Below, in pieces: positions 52,358 to 60,867 of a stretch of 64,000 nt of DNA; position 1 is the stretch's first letter, and every line of letters starts with the position of its first letter. Origin of the DNA: Oscillospiraceae bacterium (GTDB lineage Bacteria > Bacillota > Clostridia > Oscillospirales > Acutalibacteraceae); assembly GCA_015066045.1 (NCBI GenBank), contig SVPD01000008.1, positions 1-64,000 of the forward strand. Reading direction: 5' to 3'. Both the position numbers and the translations under genes were made by a program. The notes beneath the pieces are model-generated. The model did not search any database, was not told where the DNA came from, and saw only the letters and a program-made list of their open reading frames with translations.

Positions 52358-53722
52358 TTAACCCACACTGATTTCCTCGACGGGACATCTGACAGTGTTA
52401 AGGTTTTCCTTTCTGAGATTAAAGGCAACGGCCAGCGAAATGGGGCCGACTCTGCCCAAATACATCGTTATCATAATTATAATTTTGCCTACCGTGTCAA
52501 GAGAGGCGGTAAAATTTCTGGTAAGCCCCACCGTCGCTGCGGCACTTACGGTTTCGTAAATAATGTCAAGCATATCACCCTCGGTCACCGCCGAAAGAAG
52601 CAGCGTAGAGACCGCCGTTATGCCAAAGGACATCAACGCAACCGACAGAGCCTTTTTTACGGTTTTTTCAGAAATAGCTCTGGAAAAAATTTCTGCACTG
52701 TTTTTGTTGCGGATTGCAGAAAGGGCAGTTATGGCCAGAACGGTAAAGGTGACGGTTTTTATACCACCTGCCGTGCCCACGGGAGAGCCGCCGATAAACA
52801 TAAGAATGAGACATACCAGCGCAGAGGATGTGGTAAGATTTTCCTGCGGCACCGTGGCAAAGCCTGCCGTTCTGGTGGTTACGGACTGAAACAGAGAAAA
52901 CTGTATTTTTTCCGGAAGGCTGAAGCCTTCCGCAGTAAGAGGATTTCCGTATTCGAAAATAAAAATCAGCACGGCACCCGAAAGTATCAATACACCCGTA
53001 GAAGCGAGGGCTATCTTACTGTGTAAGGTCAGAAAGCGGAAGGCTCTGTTTTTCCCGTGCTTTTTCATCACACGGATAACATCCCACCACACGATATAGC
53101 CTATACCGCCCAAAACAATGAGAGCGCAGGTAACCGTATTTATAATCGGATTTTTCACATAATCACAGAGACTGTCCTTTCCGATAATGTCAATGCCGGC
53201 ATTACAGAAAGCAGAGACGGAATTAAAAACCGAAATCCATATACCCCTTACGCCGAATTCGGGAACAAAAACCGTCATATACAAAAGTGCTCCTATGCCC
53301 TCTACGATAAGCGTTCCCCTGATAACTCTTTTCAGAAAATCCGAAAGACCGGACAGTGAGTTAAGATTAAAGGCATCCTGAACGAGCAGACTGTCACTGA
53401 GACCTAATCTTTTATTTATCATCAGCATTATGCCCGACATAACCGTAATGATTCCCAGACCGCCCATCTGTATCAGAGCAAGAATTACCGCCTGTCCGAA
53501 TATGCTCCAGCTTTCAGCCGTGGTAACAGTAACCAGCCCCGTTACACAGGTCGATGTGACTGCCGTAAAGAGTGCATCGATGTAGGGTATACTCTCACCG
53601 GTGGCACTGCTTACGGGTAAGGCAAGAAGAAGGCTGCCCGCTGCGATGGCGCAGACGAAGCTCAGCATTATGATATGGGTTGTGGAAAGAGAAATTTTCT
53701 TTGATTTTTTCATATCAGGCAC
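52358..53722 (-). CDS. ktrB: KtrB-type potassium channel subunit
   Basis: 454 residues with four M1-P-M2 repeats of the TrkH/KtrB family; filter-like loops TSTCVTGL, CNAGID, TRTAGF and AATVGLT near the four pores. Length and partner indicate the KtrB branch. It lies 6 bases after a second channel gene of the TrkH type. Confidence 0.9.
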   Translation of the reverse strand: MPDMKKSKKISLSTTHIIMLSFVCAIAAGSLLLALPVSSATGESIPYIDALFTAVTSTCVTGLVTVTTAESWSIFGQAVILALIQMGGLGIITVMSGIMLMINKRLGLSDSLLVQDAFNLNSLSGLSDFLKRVIRGTLIVEGIGALLYMTVFVPEFGVRGIWISVFNSVSAFCNAGIDIIGKDSLCDYVKNPIINTVTCALIVLGGIGYIVWWDVIRVMKKHGKNRAFRFLTLHSKIALASTGVLILSGAVLIFIFEYGNPLTAEGFSLPEKIQFSLFQSVTTRTAGFATVPQENLTTSSALVCLILMFIGGSPVGTAGGIKTVTFTVLAITALSAIRNKNSAEIFSRAISEKTVKKALSVALMSFGITAVSTLLLSAVTEGDMLDIIYETVSAAATVGLTRNFTASLDTVGKIIIMITMYLGRVGPISLAVAFNLRKENLNTVRCPVEEISVG

Positions 53723-53728
53723 CTTGTT

Positions 53729-55171
53729 TTATTTCTTCGCCCAGGTCGAAGCAGAAAGAGTAAGAATTATGGGATAAATTTCCAGTCTTCCGAAAAGCAT
53801 AGCCATAGAAAGAATTATTTTTGAAAAAACAGAAAAATCAGCATAACTGCCTGCAGGACCTGCTATACCGAAGGCAGGACCTATATTATTAAAGCATGCA
53901 GAAACTGCCGAAACAGTAGTTTCTATGTCGAAGCCGTTAAAGCCGATAATAAACACGAAGACACAGAAAAGCATGGTATAAACGGCAAGGTAAGAATTTA
54001 CCGAGGAAAGCGTGTTACTGTCGAGACTTTTTCCCTCAAATCTGCTTACCTTGACACTTCTCGGGTGAAGAAGCCTCTGAAGCTCCGTTCTGATAATTTT
54101 GTAAAGCATAACCACTCTGGCTACCTTGATGCCGCCGGCAGTGGAGCCTGCGCAGCCACCGATAAACATAAGCAGAAGAAGTATCAGCTTTGAAAAATTA
54201 GGCCAAAGATTAAAGTCCGCAGTGGCATAGCCTGTGGTAGTAATTATCGAGGAAACCTGGAAAAAAGCATTTCTCACGGTTTCGGATAAGGTTTCATAAA
54301 GAGGTGAAATATTAATGCAGATCAGAATTACCGATGCTGCTACGATAAAAGCATACACCCACAGCTCCGTACTTTTCAGCACAGATTTTATCTTTTTAAG
54401 CAGGATAAGATAGTAAAGATTAAAATTCAAGCCGAAGGCAAGCATAAATATGCCCACCACCCACTGGATGTACGGACCGTATGCACCTATGCTCAGCGCA
54501 CGTGAAGAGAAGCCGCCTGTACCTGCCGTACCGAAGGCATGAACCAGAGACTCAAACAGATTCATACCGCCCAGCAGAAGAAAAACGGTCTCTGCCAGAG
54601 TAAGAACGATGTAGATAATATAAAGAATGCGGGTTGTCTGCCTTATTCTGGGTACTATCTTTCCGACCACAGGGCCCGGCACCTCTGCTCTCAGCAGATG
54701 AATGGAGCGGTCAGAAATAGAGGGTATGATAGCCATAACGAAAACCAGCACACCCATACCGCCTATCCAATGGGTAAAGGAACGCCACATCAGAAGTCCC
54801 TTGCTCATGCTCTCCACATCCGTCAGAATAGATGCTCCCGTGGTGGTAAAGCCGCTCACGGTCTCGAAAAAAGCGTCAATATAAGAGGGTATCTCTCTGC
54901 TGATGAAAAAGGGCAGAGCACCCACCGCCGAAAGAGCCAGCCAGGAAAGAGCAGTTATAACGAAGCCCTCCTTGGCATAGATAGTCCTTAGGCCCGGTCT
55001 GGAAATCTTCGAAAGTAAAAATCCCGAAGCCAAGGCCACAACGATAGATATGACTATGCTCAGAGCCACCGTTTCTCTGTAAACAAGTGCAGTTACAAGG
55101 GGTAAAAGCATCAGCCCCGCTTCAACCATCAGCACCCTGCCAACTACATATAAAACCATTCGTCTGTTCAT
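53729..55171 (-). CDS. trkH: TrkH-type potassium transporter subunit
   Basis: 480 residues with ten or more membrane helices; filter loops GFTTTGAS, GTGGFSS, TTGYATAD and FNNIGPAFG. Typical TrkH: RSFTHWIGGMG near pore 1 is characteristic. Between trkA and ktrB with gaps of 15 and 6 bases. Confidence 0.92.
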   Translation of the reverse strand: MNRRMVLYVVGRVLMVEAGLMLLPLVTALVYRETVALSIVISIVVALASGFLLSKISRPGLRTIYAKEGFVITALSWLALSAVGALPFFISREIPSYIDAFFETVSGFTTTGASILTDVESMSKGLLMWRSFTHWIGGMGVLVFVMAIIPSISDRSIHLLRAEVPGPVVGKIVPRIRQTTRILYIIYIVLTLAETVFLLLGGMNLFESLVHAFGTAGTGGFSSRALSIGAYGPYIQWVVGIFMLAFGLNFNLYYLILLKKIKSVLKSTELWVYAFIVAASVILICINISPLYETLSETVRNAFFQVSSIITTTGYATADFNLWPNFSKLILLLLMFIGGCAGSTAGGIKVARVVMLYKIIRTELQRLLHPRSVKVSRFEGKSLDSNTLSSVNSYLAVYTMLFCVFVFIIGFNGFDIETTVSAVSACFNNIGPAFGIAGPAGSYADFSVFSKIILSMAMLFGRLEIYPIILTLSASTWAKK

Positions 55172-55186
55172 CTTTTTTACCGAACC

Positions 55187-56551
55187 TTATCTTAAAATAG
55201 CCGACAGATCGCTGAGTCTGTGAGCTGCCGAGGCGATGACAATTACTCTGTCACCCTCATTGATTACGGTGTCACCCGTGGGAATAATGGCAGTTTTTCT
55301 CTCACGGATTATGCCTGCGATAAGAATACCCTGCTTAATCGAAAGCTCCTTTATGGGAGTGCCTATTATCTTAGCACCCTGTCGCACATTGAACTCGATA
55401 GCCTCGGCCTTACCGTCCATAAATTTATAAAGAGTTTCCACGTTGCTGCCCGTGGAATTTTCCAAAGCACGGGCGTAGCGGATAATGATGTCTGCGGTGA
55501 TGCTCTTGGTGGAAATCACACTGTCAAGGCCTAATTTTTCGCCCATCTTCGTCAGCTCATCGCTGTTTATTTTGGTCACTACCTTCGGCACACTGAACTC
55601 ACCGGCAAAAAGTGAGGTAAGGATGTTTTCCTCGTCCATACCTGTCAGTGCCACGAAGGCATCCATAGTGCGCAGCCCCTCCTCCATCAGTATGTCGTGG
55701 TGAGAGCCGTCGCCGTAAATGATGGTGGTTTTGGGCAGAATTTCACCGAGCCTTATGCAGTTTTCTTTTCTTTTTTCTATGATTTTTACATTAGTGCCTG
55801 TGCTTGACAGTATTTTGGCAAGATAGAAGGCAGTCTTGCTGCCGCCGACAATCATTACATCCTTAACTGCCTTTTTAATCATATCAAGGCTTTTAAGAAG
55901 CTTCTGCATATCCGAGGGAGAAGCGACGATGCTTACAGTGTCGCCCTCACGAAGCTCGAAGTTACCGTCAGGGATATGAAGCTCGTTTTCACGTAAAACC
56001 GCACCGATGAGGAAATGCTGCTTTTCTCTGTCACGGATTTTACTGATTTTTTTACCCACTAAGGGAGAGTCCTTTTTCAGTCTTACCTCTATCATCTCGA
56101 GATTTCGTCTGGAGAAATACTCCACCTTATAGGCTGAGGGGATTTTCAGCAGATTATGCAGCTCCTGCGCCATGGAAAGCTCAGGATTTATAGACATGGA
56201 AAGCTCCAGCTGATGACGCATAAAGGAAAGAGAGCGGTCGTTATATTCGGGGTTTCTGATTCGGGCTACCGTATGCTTTGCCCCCATCTTTTTAGCGATA
56301 AAGCAGGAAAGCATATTAAGCTCATCCGAGCCTGTTACCGCCACGAAAATGTCGCAGATATCCACTCTGGCCTCCTCTAAGGCCTCGCAGTCCGCACCGT
56401 TACCGCAAACTGCCATCACATCGTAAACATTTGTTATTTCATTTATAACATCGGGGTTTTCGTCCATAGCCGTAACGTCGTGTCCCTCACTGACGAGAGC
56501 CGTCACCACGGCAGTACCGATTTTTCCGCAACCTACAACAATAATGTTCAT
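55187..56551 (-). CDS. trkA: TrkA potassium uptake protein with two RCK units
   Basis: 454 residues: two tandem copies of RCK_N plus RCK_C. The first begins IIVVGCGKIGTAVVTAL, the second VMIVGGSKTAFYLAKIL. Double-unit TrkA pairs with TrkH, the next gene. First gene of the operon. Confidence 0.93.
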   Translation of the reverse strand: MNIIVVGCGKIGTAVVTALVSEGHDVTAMDENPDVINEITNVYDVMAVCGNGADCEALEEARVDICDIFVAVTGSDELNMLSCFIAKKMGAKHTVARIRNPEYNDRSLSFMRHQLELSMSINPELSMAQELHNLLKIPSAYKVEYFSRRNLEMIEVRLKKDSPLVGKKISKIRDREKQHFLIGAVLRENELHIPDGNFELREGDTVSIVASPSDMQKLLKSLDMIKKAVKDVMIVGGSKTAFYLAKILSSTGTNVKIIEKRKENCIRLGEILPKTTIIYGDGSHHDILMEEGLRTMDAFVALTGMDEENILTSLFAGEFSVPKVVTKINSDELTKMGEKLGLDSVISTKSITADIIIRYARALENSTGSNVETLYKFMDGKAEAIEFNVRQGAKIIGTPIKELSIKQGILIAGIIRERKTAIIPTGDTVINEGDRVIVIASAAHRLSDLSAILR

Positions 56552-56665
56552 CTTAAAAGCCCGACACCGAAGGTGTCTTCCTTTCCGTATAGTTACATTG
56601 ATTTTAACTCATTTACTGTCTTTTTGCAATAGTTTTTACAAAAAGAAATGTCTGCACAAAAAAGA

Positions 56666-56695
56666 AAACGGCACCATCAATAAACGGTACCGTTT
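56666..56695 (-). terminator. Terminator of rpsF-ssb-rpsR
   Basis: Minus strand: a 10-bp stem (AAACGGTACC pairing with its copy, one mismatch) followed by TTTTCTTTTTT. Confidence 0.85.
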
Positions 56696-56708
56696 ATACT
56701 TTCAGTAA

Positions 56709-56954
56709 TTAGTCAGCGGTGTAAGCCATAAGAGCTACCTGACGTGCACGCTTGATAGCAGTGGTAAGCTCACGCTGATGACGTGCGCAGGTGCCTGTTA
56801 CTCTGCGAGGAAGGATCTTAGCTCTGTCAGAAGTGAACTTACGGAGCTTCTGAACATCCTTGTAGTCGATTTCTTCAACCTTATCTACGCAGAATGCACA
56901 AACCTTTTTACGTGACTTTCTGTTGGGGCGGTTAGCGCCTTTTTCGTATGCCAT
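56709..56954 (-). CDS. rpsR: Ribosomal protein S18
   Basis: 81 residues with the S18 signature ([25 protein letters not shown]) and four Cys-type positions including VCAFC, so a zinc-binding form is possible. Last gene of the conserved rpsF-ssb-rpsR operon. Confidence 0.97.
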   Translation of the reverse strand: MAYEKGANRPNRKSRKKVCAFCVDKVEEIDYKDVQKLRKFTSDRAKILPRRVTGTCARHQRELTTAIKRARQVALMAYTAD

Positions 56955-56982
56955 GAGTATTTTCCTCCTGTATTATTTGAAA

Positions 56983-57417
56983 TTAAAAGGGTAAATCATC
57001 ATCGTCTGTGATTTCTTCGAAATCAGAGGGAACGGCAGTCTGATAAGCGGGAGCGGGAGCTGCTGCAGAAACTGCAGGAGCAGATGTTCCTGTTTCAGCC
57101 TTTGAGCCGCAGAAGCTTACTTCTCTGGCCACAACCTCGAACGCAGTTCTGTTGTTACCGTTACTGTCCTGATAATTGCGTGTCTGGATAGAGCCCTGAA
57201 CGGCAATCATAGAACCCTTTGTGAAGTATCTGCTTACAAAGTTACCTGTGTTTTCCCATGCTACGATGGTGATGAAGTCAGCCTGTCTCTGCTCACCCGG
57301 TTTCTGGAATGAACGATCGACGGCGATACGGAAAGTACATACGCTCTTTCCTGTAGTAGTGGTGCGAAGTTCGGGATCCGCTACGAGGCGGCCCATAAGT
57401 GTTACGCAGTTAAGCAT
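56983..57417 (-). CDS. ssb: Single-stranded DNA-binding protein
   Basis: 144 residues: OB-fold (MLNCVTLMGRLVADPELRTT, FRIAVDRSF, GSIQTRNYQDSNGN) and the acidic tip DDDLPF, which binds partner proteins. Between rpsF and rpsR as in most Firmicutes. Confidence 0.97.
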   Translation of the reverse strand: MLNCVTLMGRLVADPELRTTTTGKSVCTFRIAVDRSFQKPGEQRQADFITIVAWENTGNFVSRYFTKGSMIAVQGSIQTRNYQDSNGNNRTAFEVVAREVSFCGSKAETGTSAPAVSAAAPAPAYQTAVPSDFEEITDDDDLPF

Positions 57418-57429
57418 GAGTGCTCCTCC

Positions 57430-57720
57430 TTACTTTCTGACGGTGAGAACACGGAGAACGCCGTCTGTGATGCCGGCAATACGCTCGATTTCAGCAGGAA
57501 GAGTGGTAGCACCTTCGTAGCTAAAGAGCATATATGCGCCCTGTGTTTCGTCATTGATTTCATAAGCAAGTGTGCGAACGCCACCGTTGCTGCCGAAAGC
57601 TTCAGCAGAAAGGAGAGTGCCGTTTGCTTCAACGAGTGCCTTGAACTTTTCGGTAAGTGCACTTACGCCTTCTTCACCCTTTGCAGTAGAAAATACGAAC
57701 ATAGTCTCATATTTGTTCAT
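57430..57720 (-). CDS. rpsF: Ribosomal protein S6
   Basis: 96 residues, S6 fold (MNKYETMFVFSTA, GGVRTLAYEIND, AYMLFSYEGA). First gene of the operon; S6 and S18 form a pair on 16S rRNA and in other bacteria repress this operon by binding its leader. Confidence 0.97.
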   Translation of the reverse strand: MNKYETMFVFSTAKGEEGVSALTEKFKALVEANGTLLSAEAFGSNGGVRTLAYEINDETQGAYMLFSYEGATTLPAEIERIAGITDGVLRVLTVRK

Positions 57721-57734
57721 GTCTTTTTACCTCC

Positions 57735-57775
57735 TTATGGTCTCTGGCCCCGGCTCTCGTCCGGAGCAAGGAATG
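57735..57775 (-). promoter_or_regulatory. Possible S6:S18 binding leader of rpsF
   Basis: The 84-base leader contains a GC-rich hairpin with CTCCGG and GCCGGGG elements just before the GGAGG. The known rpsF leader motif has a CCG-containing bulge that mimics the 16S rRNA site; the resemblance is suggestive, not checked by alignment. Confidence 0.4.
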
Positions 57776-57810
57776 TCATAATATGCCTTTGCATACTGCG
57801 ACAATTAAGG

Positions 57811-57839
57811 ATTATATCAGTAATTTACAGTATTGTCAA
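57811..57839 (-). promoter_or_regulatory. Promoter of rpsF-ssb-rpsR
   Basis: Minus strand: TTGACA (57839-57834), 17-bp spacer, TATAAT (57816-57811); a perfect consensus. Confidence 0.92.
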
Positions 57840-57862
57840 TAGCTTTAACTTAAAATCTTCGG

Positions 57863-57891
57863 TAGACAAGAAGAGAAAAATAGTGTATAAT
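57863..57891 (+). promoter_or_regulatory. Promoter of the lipoprotein gene
   Basis: TAGACA (57863-57868), 17-bp spacer, TATAAT (57886-57891), 33 bases before the ATG at 57925. Confidence 0.7.
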
Positions 57892-57924
57892 AACCAAAAG
57901 ATTAACAGAAAGGCTGAAAACATA

Positions 57925-58845
57925 ATGAAAAAAACCGCTGCCCTACTCACCGTGCTTATGCTTATACTCTCTTTTGCAGCCTGCGGAAAGAAAGTCTATC
58001 CCTACTCCTTCGGGGAGCACGTGGTGACCGAAGGCCTTTATAACTACTACAGAGTCTCAGAGGCTGCCTCTGCCGGAGATGAAGCCGAGCTGAGCAGTGC
58101 CGTAAAGCAGCGCTGCAGTGAATATCTGGCCGCCATAGCCCTTATGGAAAAGGAAAAGATTACACTCAGCAGCGAATTCAAAAGATTGGCCGCCGAAAAC
58201 ACGGAAAACCTGTGGGGGCTTTTCTCTGACTATTATAATAGTATAGGCGTCACCAAGCAGGATATCACCCGCTCTCAGGAGCACGAAAGCCGTCTGCTTC
58301 AGCTTCTGGACCATTTTTACGGCGCCGAGGGCAAATCTCCCGTAAAGGAGATGGACCTTAAGGAAAGATTTGTAGATATGTATGTGGGCTTCAAGGCTAT
58401 AGAGGGCTCTCTTACCAAGATAAATGACAAGGGCGAAACCGTGTCCCTGACAGAAAATGAAATAAAAGAAAAGGAAGAGCTTTTCTCATCCATGGCCAAA
58501 AGCATAAACGAGGGCACGGCCACCATAGACGAGCTTAATGCGGAATATAACGACTCGCTTGGAATCATTGTCACCTCCCCTCTCTCCGTTTTGCTGACGA
58601 AAGAGGGCGATCCCATGTATGAGGACGACTTTTTTGACACTGTAAACGGCATAAGCCACGGTAAAGCCAAGGCAGTAAAATCGGGCGACAGCATCTACGT
58701 AATAGAAAGACAGACCATCGCTACCGATGACGAGGATGCCTTTATGACCTACCGTTCGGAGGTTTTGCAGGATATGAGAATGGGAAAAATCGAAAAAAAG
58801 CTTAAAAGCCTCATCTCCGAAATGACAATAGAGGAAAATCTTTAA
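57925..58845 (+). CDS. Lipoprotein, possibly SurA/PrsA-like
   Basis: 306 residues from the ATG at 57925 (AGAAAGG upstream). Lipobox LSFAACG. The remainder is mostly helical; the part ISHGKAKAVKSGDSIYVIERQ followed by the long C-terminal helix recalls the SurA/PrsA chaperone group, but a complete rotamase domain is not evident. Function uncertain. Confidence 0.8.
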   Translation: MKKTAALLTVLMLILSFAACGKKVYPYSFGEHVVTEGLYNYYRVSEAASAGDEAELSSAVKQRCSEYLAAIALMEKEKITLSSEFKRLAAENTENLWGLFSDYYNSIGVTKQDITRSQEHESRLLQLLDHFYGAEGKSPVKEMDLKERFVDMYVGFKAIEGSLTKINDKGETVSLTENEIKEKEELFSSMAKSINEGTATIDELNAEYNDSLGIIVTSPLSVLLTKEGDPMYEDDFFDTVNGISHGKAKAVKSGDSIYVIERQTIATDDEDAFMTYRSEVLQDMRMGKIEKKLKSLISEMTIEENL

Positions 58846-58861
58846 GGGCTGAATAAAAAAT

Positions 58862-58893
58862 TAACAGGCTGTTTCATCGAAACAGCCTGTTTT
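58862..58893. terminator. Bidirectional terminator
   Basis: AACAGGCTGTTTC pairs perfectly with GAAACAGCCTGTT around 3 bases; T-tracts on both sides. Ends the lipoprotein gene and the small minus-strand peptide gene. Confidence 0.9.
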
Positions 58894-58902
58894 AATTTCA
58901 GA

Positions 58903-59001
58903 TTATTTGGTTTCCTCTTCGGGCTTATACTCATTTTTGAAGAGTGCAACCAACTTCATTATAAAGTCTATAAGAGCTTTAACATAATCCATAAATTCCA
59001 A
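58903..59001 (-). CDS. Small amphipathic peptide with acidic tail (32 aa)
   Basis: From a TTG at 59001 placed 8 bases after GGAGG; an internal ATG three codons later is an alternative. The product has a helix MDYVKALIDFIMKLVALF followed by a charged tail (KPEEETK). A consensus promoter lies upstream and a terminator directly downstream, so this is a complete minimal gene. Same style as the peptides at 38748, 38921 and 60625. Confidence 0.7.
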   Translation of the reverse strand: MEFMDYVKALIDFIMKLVALFKNEYKPEEETK

Positions 59002-59039
59002 AGTCGTTCCTCCTCACTTAATTAATCTGTTACAGATAC

Positions 59040-59068
59040 AGTATAACTTATAATTTTCGTTTTGTCAA
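59040..59068 (-). promoter_or_regulatory. Promoter of the 32-residue peptide gene
   Basis: Minus strand: TTGACA (59068-59063), 17-bp spacer, TATACT (59045-59040). Confidence 0.85.
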
Positions 59069-59202
59069 CAATTTATTCAAAAACAGTTTACAAAAGGGAA
59101 GAAATTGTCTGACAACAGACACATTATATATCATATTTTATGAATAAATCAACTGTTTCTTTCACAAATTATCCGTTTGGAAGAAATTGATTATCGGAGC
59201 CG

Positions 59203-60411
59203 TTAAACCGTGGTTTCATCCTTTACTTCTTCGGCCTGCTCAGCTTCGCTCTCAGCGACCTCGTCATTTTTTACAGCTTTGAACTTTTTAAAAAATTTCT
59301 TTTCCTTAGCTCCGTCTGTGTCGTTATTATCCTCATCAGCCTCTGCCTCCTCGGCACTTTCTTCTGTCTGCACCTCTTCTGTTTCGGCAGCGTCATCACT
59401 CTTCTGAGTCTTACGCTTTTTAAAGAACTTTTTCTCTTTAGTCTCTTCGGACTCCTTATCGTCGGAAACGGCAGGGGTAAACTCGGGGATTTCGTGCTTT
59501 TCAAACAGAGGATTTTCTGTCGAGCAGATATGTACGGCGCCGTTAAGCACATGGACCATTACGTTCTTATGTCTTCCGCCGTATTCACCGTCCAGTGTCC
59601 AGTCCATTTCACCCTCGAGGCAGGTAACCTTCAGCTTCTTTGTATGCAGGAAAATAAGAGGTTCGCCGTCAAATTTACGCTGCTTTACCTTTAAAAGAGC
59701 GGGAATTACGGAAGTGAATTTGATTCCCTTACACAGAAGAAGCTCAAACACGCCGTCATTAAGCTTGATTTCATCTGTGTCGAAATCGATAAAGCCGCCT
59801 ACGGAGGTAGAGTTAGAAATGGCTCCGAAAACGAAATAATCCTCAATAACACCGCCGTCGTGTTCTATTCTCAGCTTATAGTTTTTGATATTGAAGGCAT
59901 CGGGAACTGCCGTGGGAAGATAGGCAAGATAGCCGAATTTATTCTTAAGCTTCTGACTGGTGGCATAGGAAGAGCGGGTAAATGCTCCGAAGGAGGCCAC
60001 ATAGGTGAAGTATCTGTTATTGAAAAGTCCTACATCGTAGTCATTCATCTGACCGCTCATAATAAGGTCAGTAGCATCCTTTATGTCCTTAGGAATACCG
60101 AGAGTGGAGGCCAGATCGTTTGTAGAGCCTGAGGGAATGTAGCCGATGGGCACACGTCTCGGCATATCCATAACACCGTTTACGGTTTCATTCAGAGTAC
60201 CGTCACCGCCGCAGCAGACAACCATATCGTGCTCATCAAGCTCTCTTTTTACGATATTTGTAGCATCGCCCTGACAGGTAGTGGTACGGACGGTGAATTC
60301 ATAGTCGCTCTTTGAAAATTTATCGACTATTTCAAATGTACCTGCTCTTGATTTGGTTCTGCCTGCACAGGGGTTTACGATAAGAAGCACCTTTTTTCTT
60401 TTATCACTCAT
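59203..60411 (-). CDS. Diacylglycerol kinase-family lipid kinase with charged tail
   Basis: 402 residues from the ATG at 60411 (AAGAAGG upstream). DagK/YegS fold: IVNPCAGRTKS, the nucleotide motif VCCGGDGTLNETVNG, PIGYIPSGSTNDLASTLG, and the C-terminal beta domain (WTLDGEYGG). Such enzymes recycle diacylglycerol or phosphorylate related lipids at the membrane. The last 90 residues are unusual: two KEKKFFKK basic-aromatic stretches separated by acidic linkers, which could bind the membrane surface. Confidence 0.9.
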   Translation of the reverse strand: MSDKRKKVLLIVNPCAGRTKSRAGTFEIVDKFSKSDYEFTVRTTTCQGDATNIVKRELDEHDMVVCCGGDGTLNETVNGVMDMPRRVPIGYIPSGSTNDLASTLGIPKDIKDATDLIMSGQMNDYDVGLFNNRYFTYVASFGAFTRSSYATSQKLKNKFGYLAYLPTAVPDAFNIKNYKLRIEHDGGVIEDYFVFGAISNSTSVGGFIDFDTDEIKLNDGVFELLLCKGIKFTSVIPALLKVKQRKFDGEPLIFLHTKKLKVTCLEGEMDWTLDGEYGGRHKNVMVHVLNGAVHICSTENPLFEKHEIPEFTPAVSDDKESEETKEKKFFKKRKTQKSDDAAETEEVQTEESAEEAEADEDNNDTDGAKEKKFFKKFKAVKNDEVAESEAEQAEEVKDETTV

Positions 60412-60432
60412 AACATAACCTTCTTTTTTCAA

Positions 60433-60580
60433 AAAAATAAAAAAATATTAAATTTCTTTAACTAATTTTAGCACTTAATTTTTATATTGTCAAATAAATA
60501 TTCAAATGATAATCAAATCTTGTTATTTCTGAAATATAGTTAACAGTTTGTTGATTTTTATTGGTTATTTATAAAAAAAA
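60433..60580. other. AT-rich intergenic region
   Basis: Probably holds the promoter of the lipid kinase gene; nothing else recognisable. Confidence 0.4.
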
Positions 60581-60604
60581 TCCGTGAGCTTTGATGCTCA
60601 CGGA
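60581..60604 (-). terminator. Terminator of the 41-residue peptide gene
   Basis: Minus strand: perfect 9-bp stem TCCGTGAGC/GCTCACGGA followed by T8. Confidence 0.93.
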
Positions 60605-60624
60605 CTTTGCTATAACTGAATTTA

Positions 60625-60750
60625 TTATACCTCTGCGGGTGCGTCGCTTTCTTCGCCTTCGCCCTCACTCTTGTTAAAGAGAGGTGCCAGAATCTCCATA
60701 AGTGCTTTGAAAATCTCTGAAAGCATTGCGATAACTTCTCTGATTGTCAT
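60625..60750 (-). CDS. Small amphipathic peptide with acidic tail (41 aa)
   Basis: Begins MTIREVIAMLSEIFKALM, continues EILAPLFNK and ends in an acidic tail (EGEGEESDAPAEV). AAAGGAG lies 8 bases before the ATG; its own promoter and terminator surround it. No family recognised. It shares the plan (amphipathic helix of about 25 residues, then a polar acidic end) with three other small genes in this window. Confidence 0.72.
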   Translation of the reverse strand: MTIREVIAMLSEIFKALMEILAPLFNKSEGEGEESDAPAEV

Positions 60751-60793
60751 AATATTTTGCTCCTTTCTTAAAGAAATTAATTCTTTCGTATTT

Positions 60794-60823
60794 ATAATAG
60801 CACATACTGTTTATATTTGTCAA
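60794..60823 (-). promoter_or_regulatory. Promoter of the 41-residue peptide gene
   Basis: Minus strand: TTGACA (60823-60818), 18-bp spacer, TATTAT (60799-60794). Confidence 0.75.
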
Positions 60824-60867
60824 TGATAATGTACTTCTGCGTGTCTTTAACACACAAAGGCTTCATA

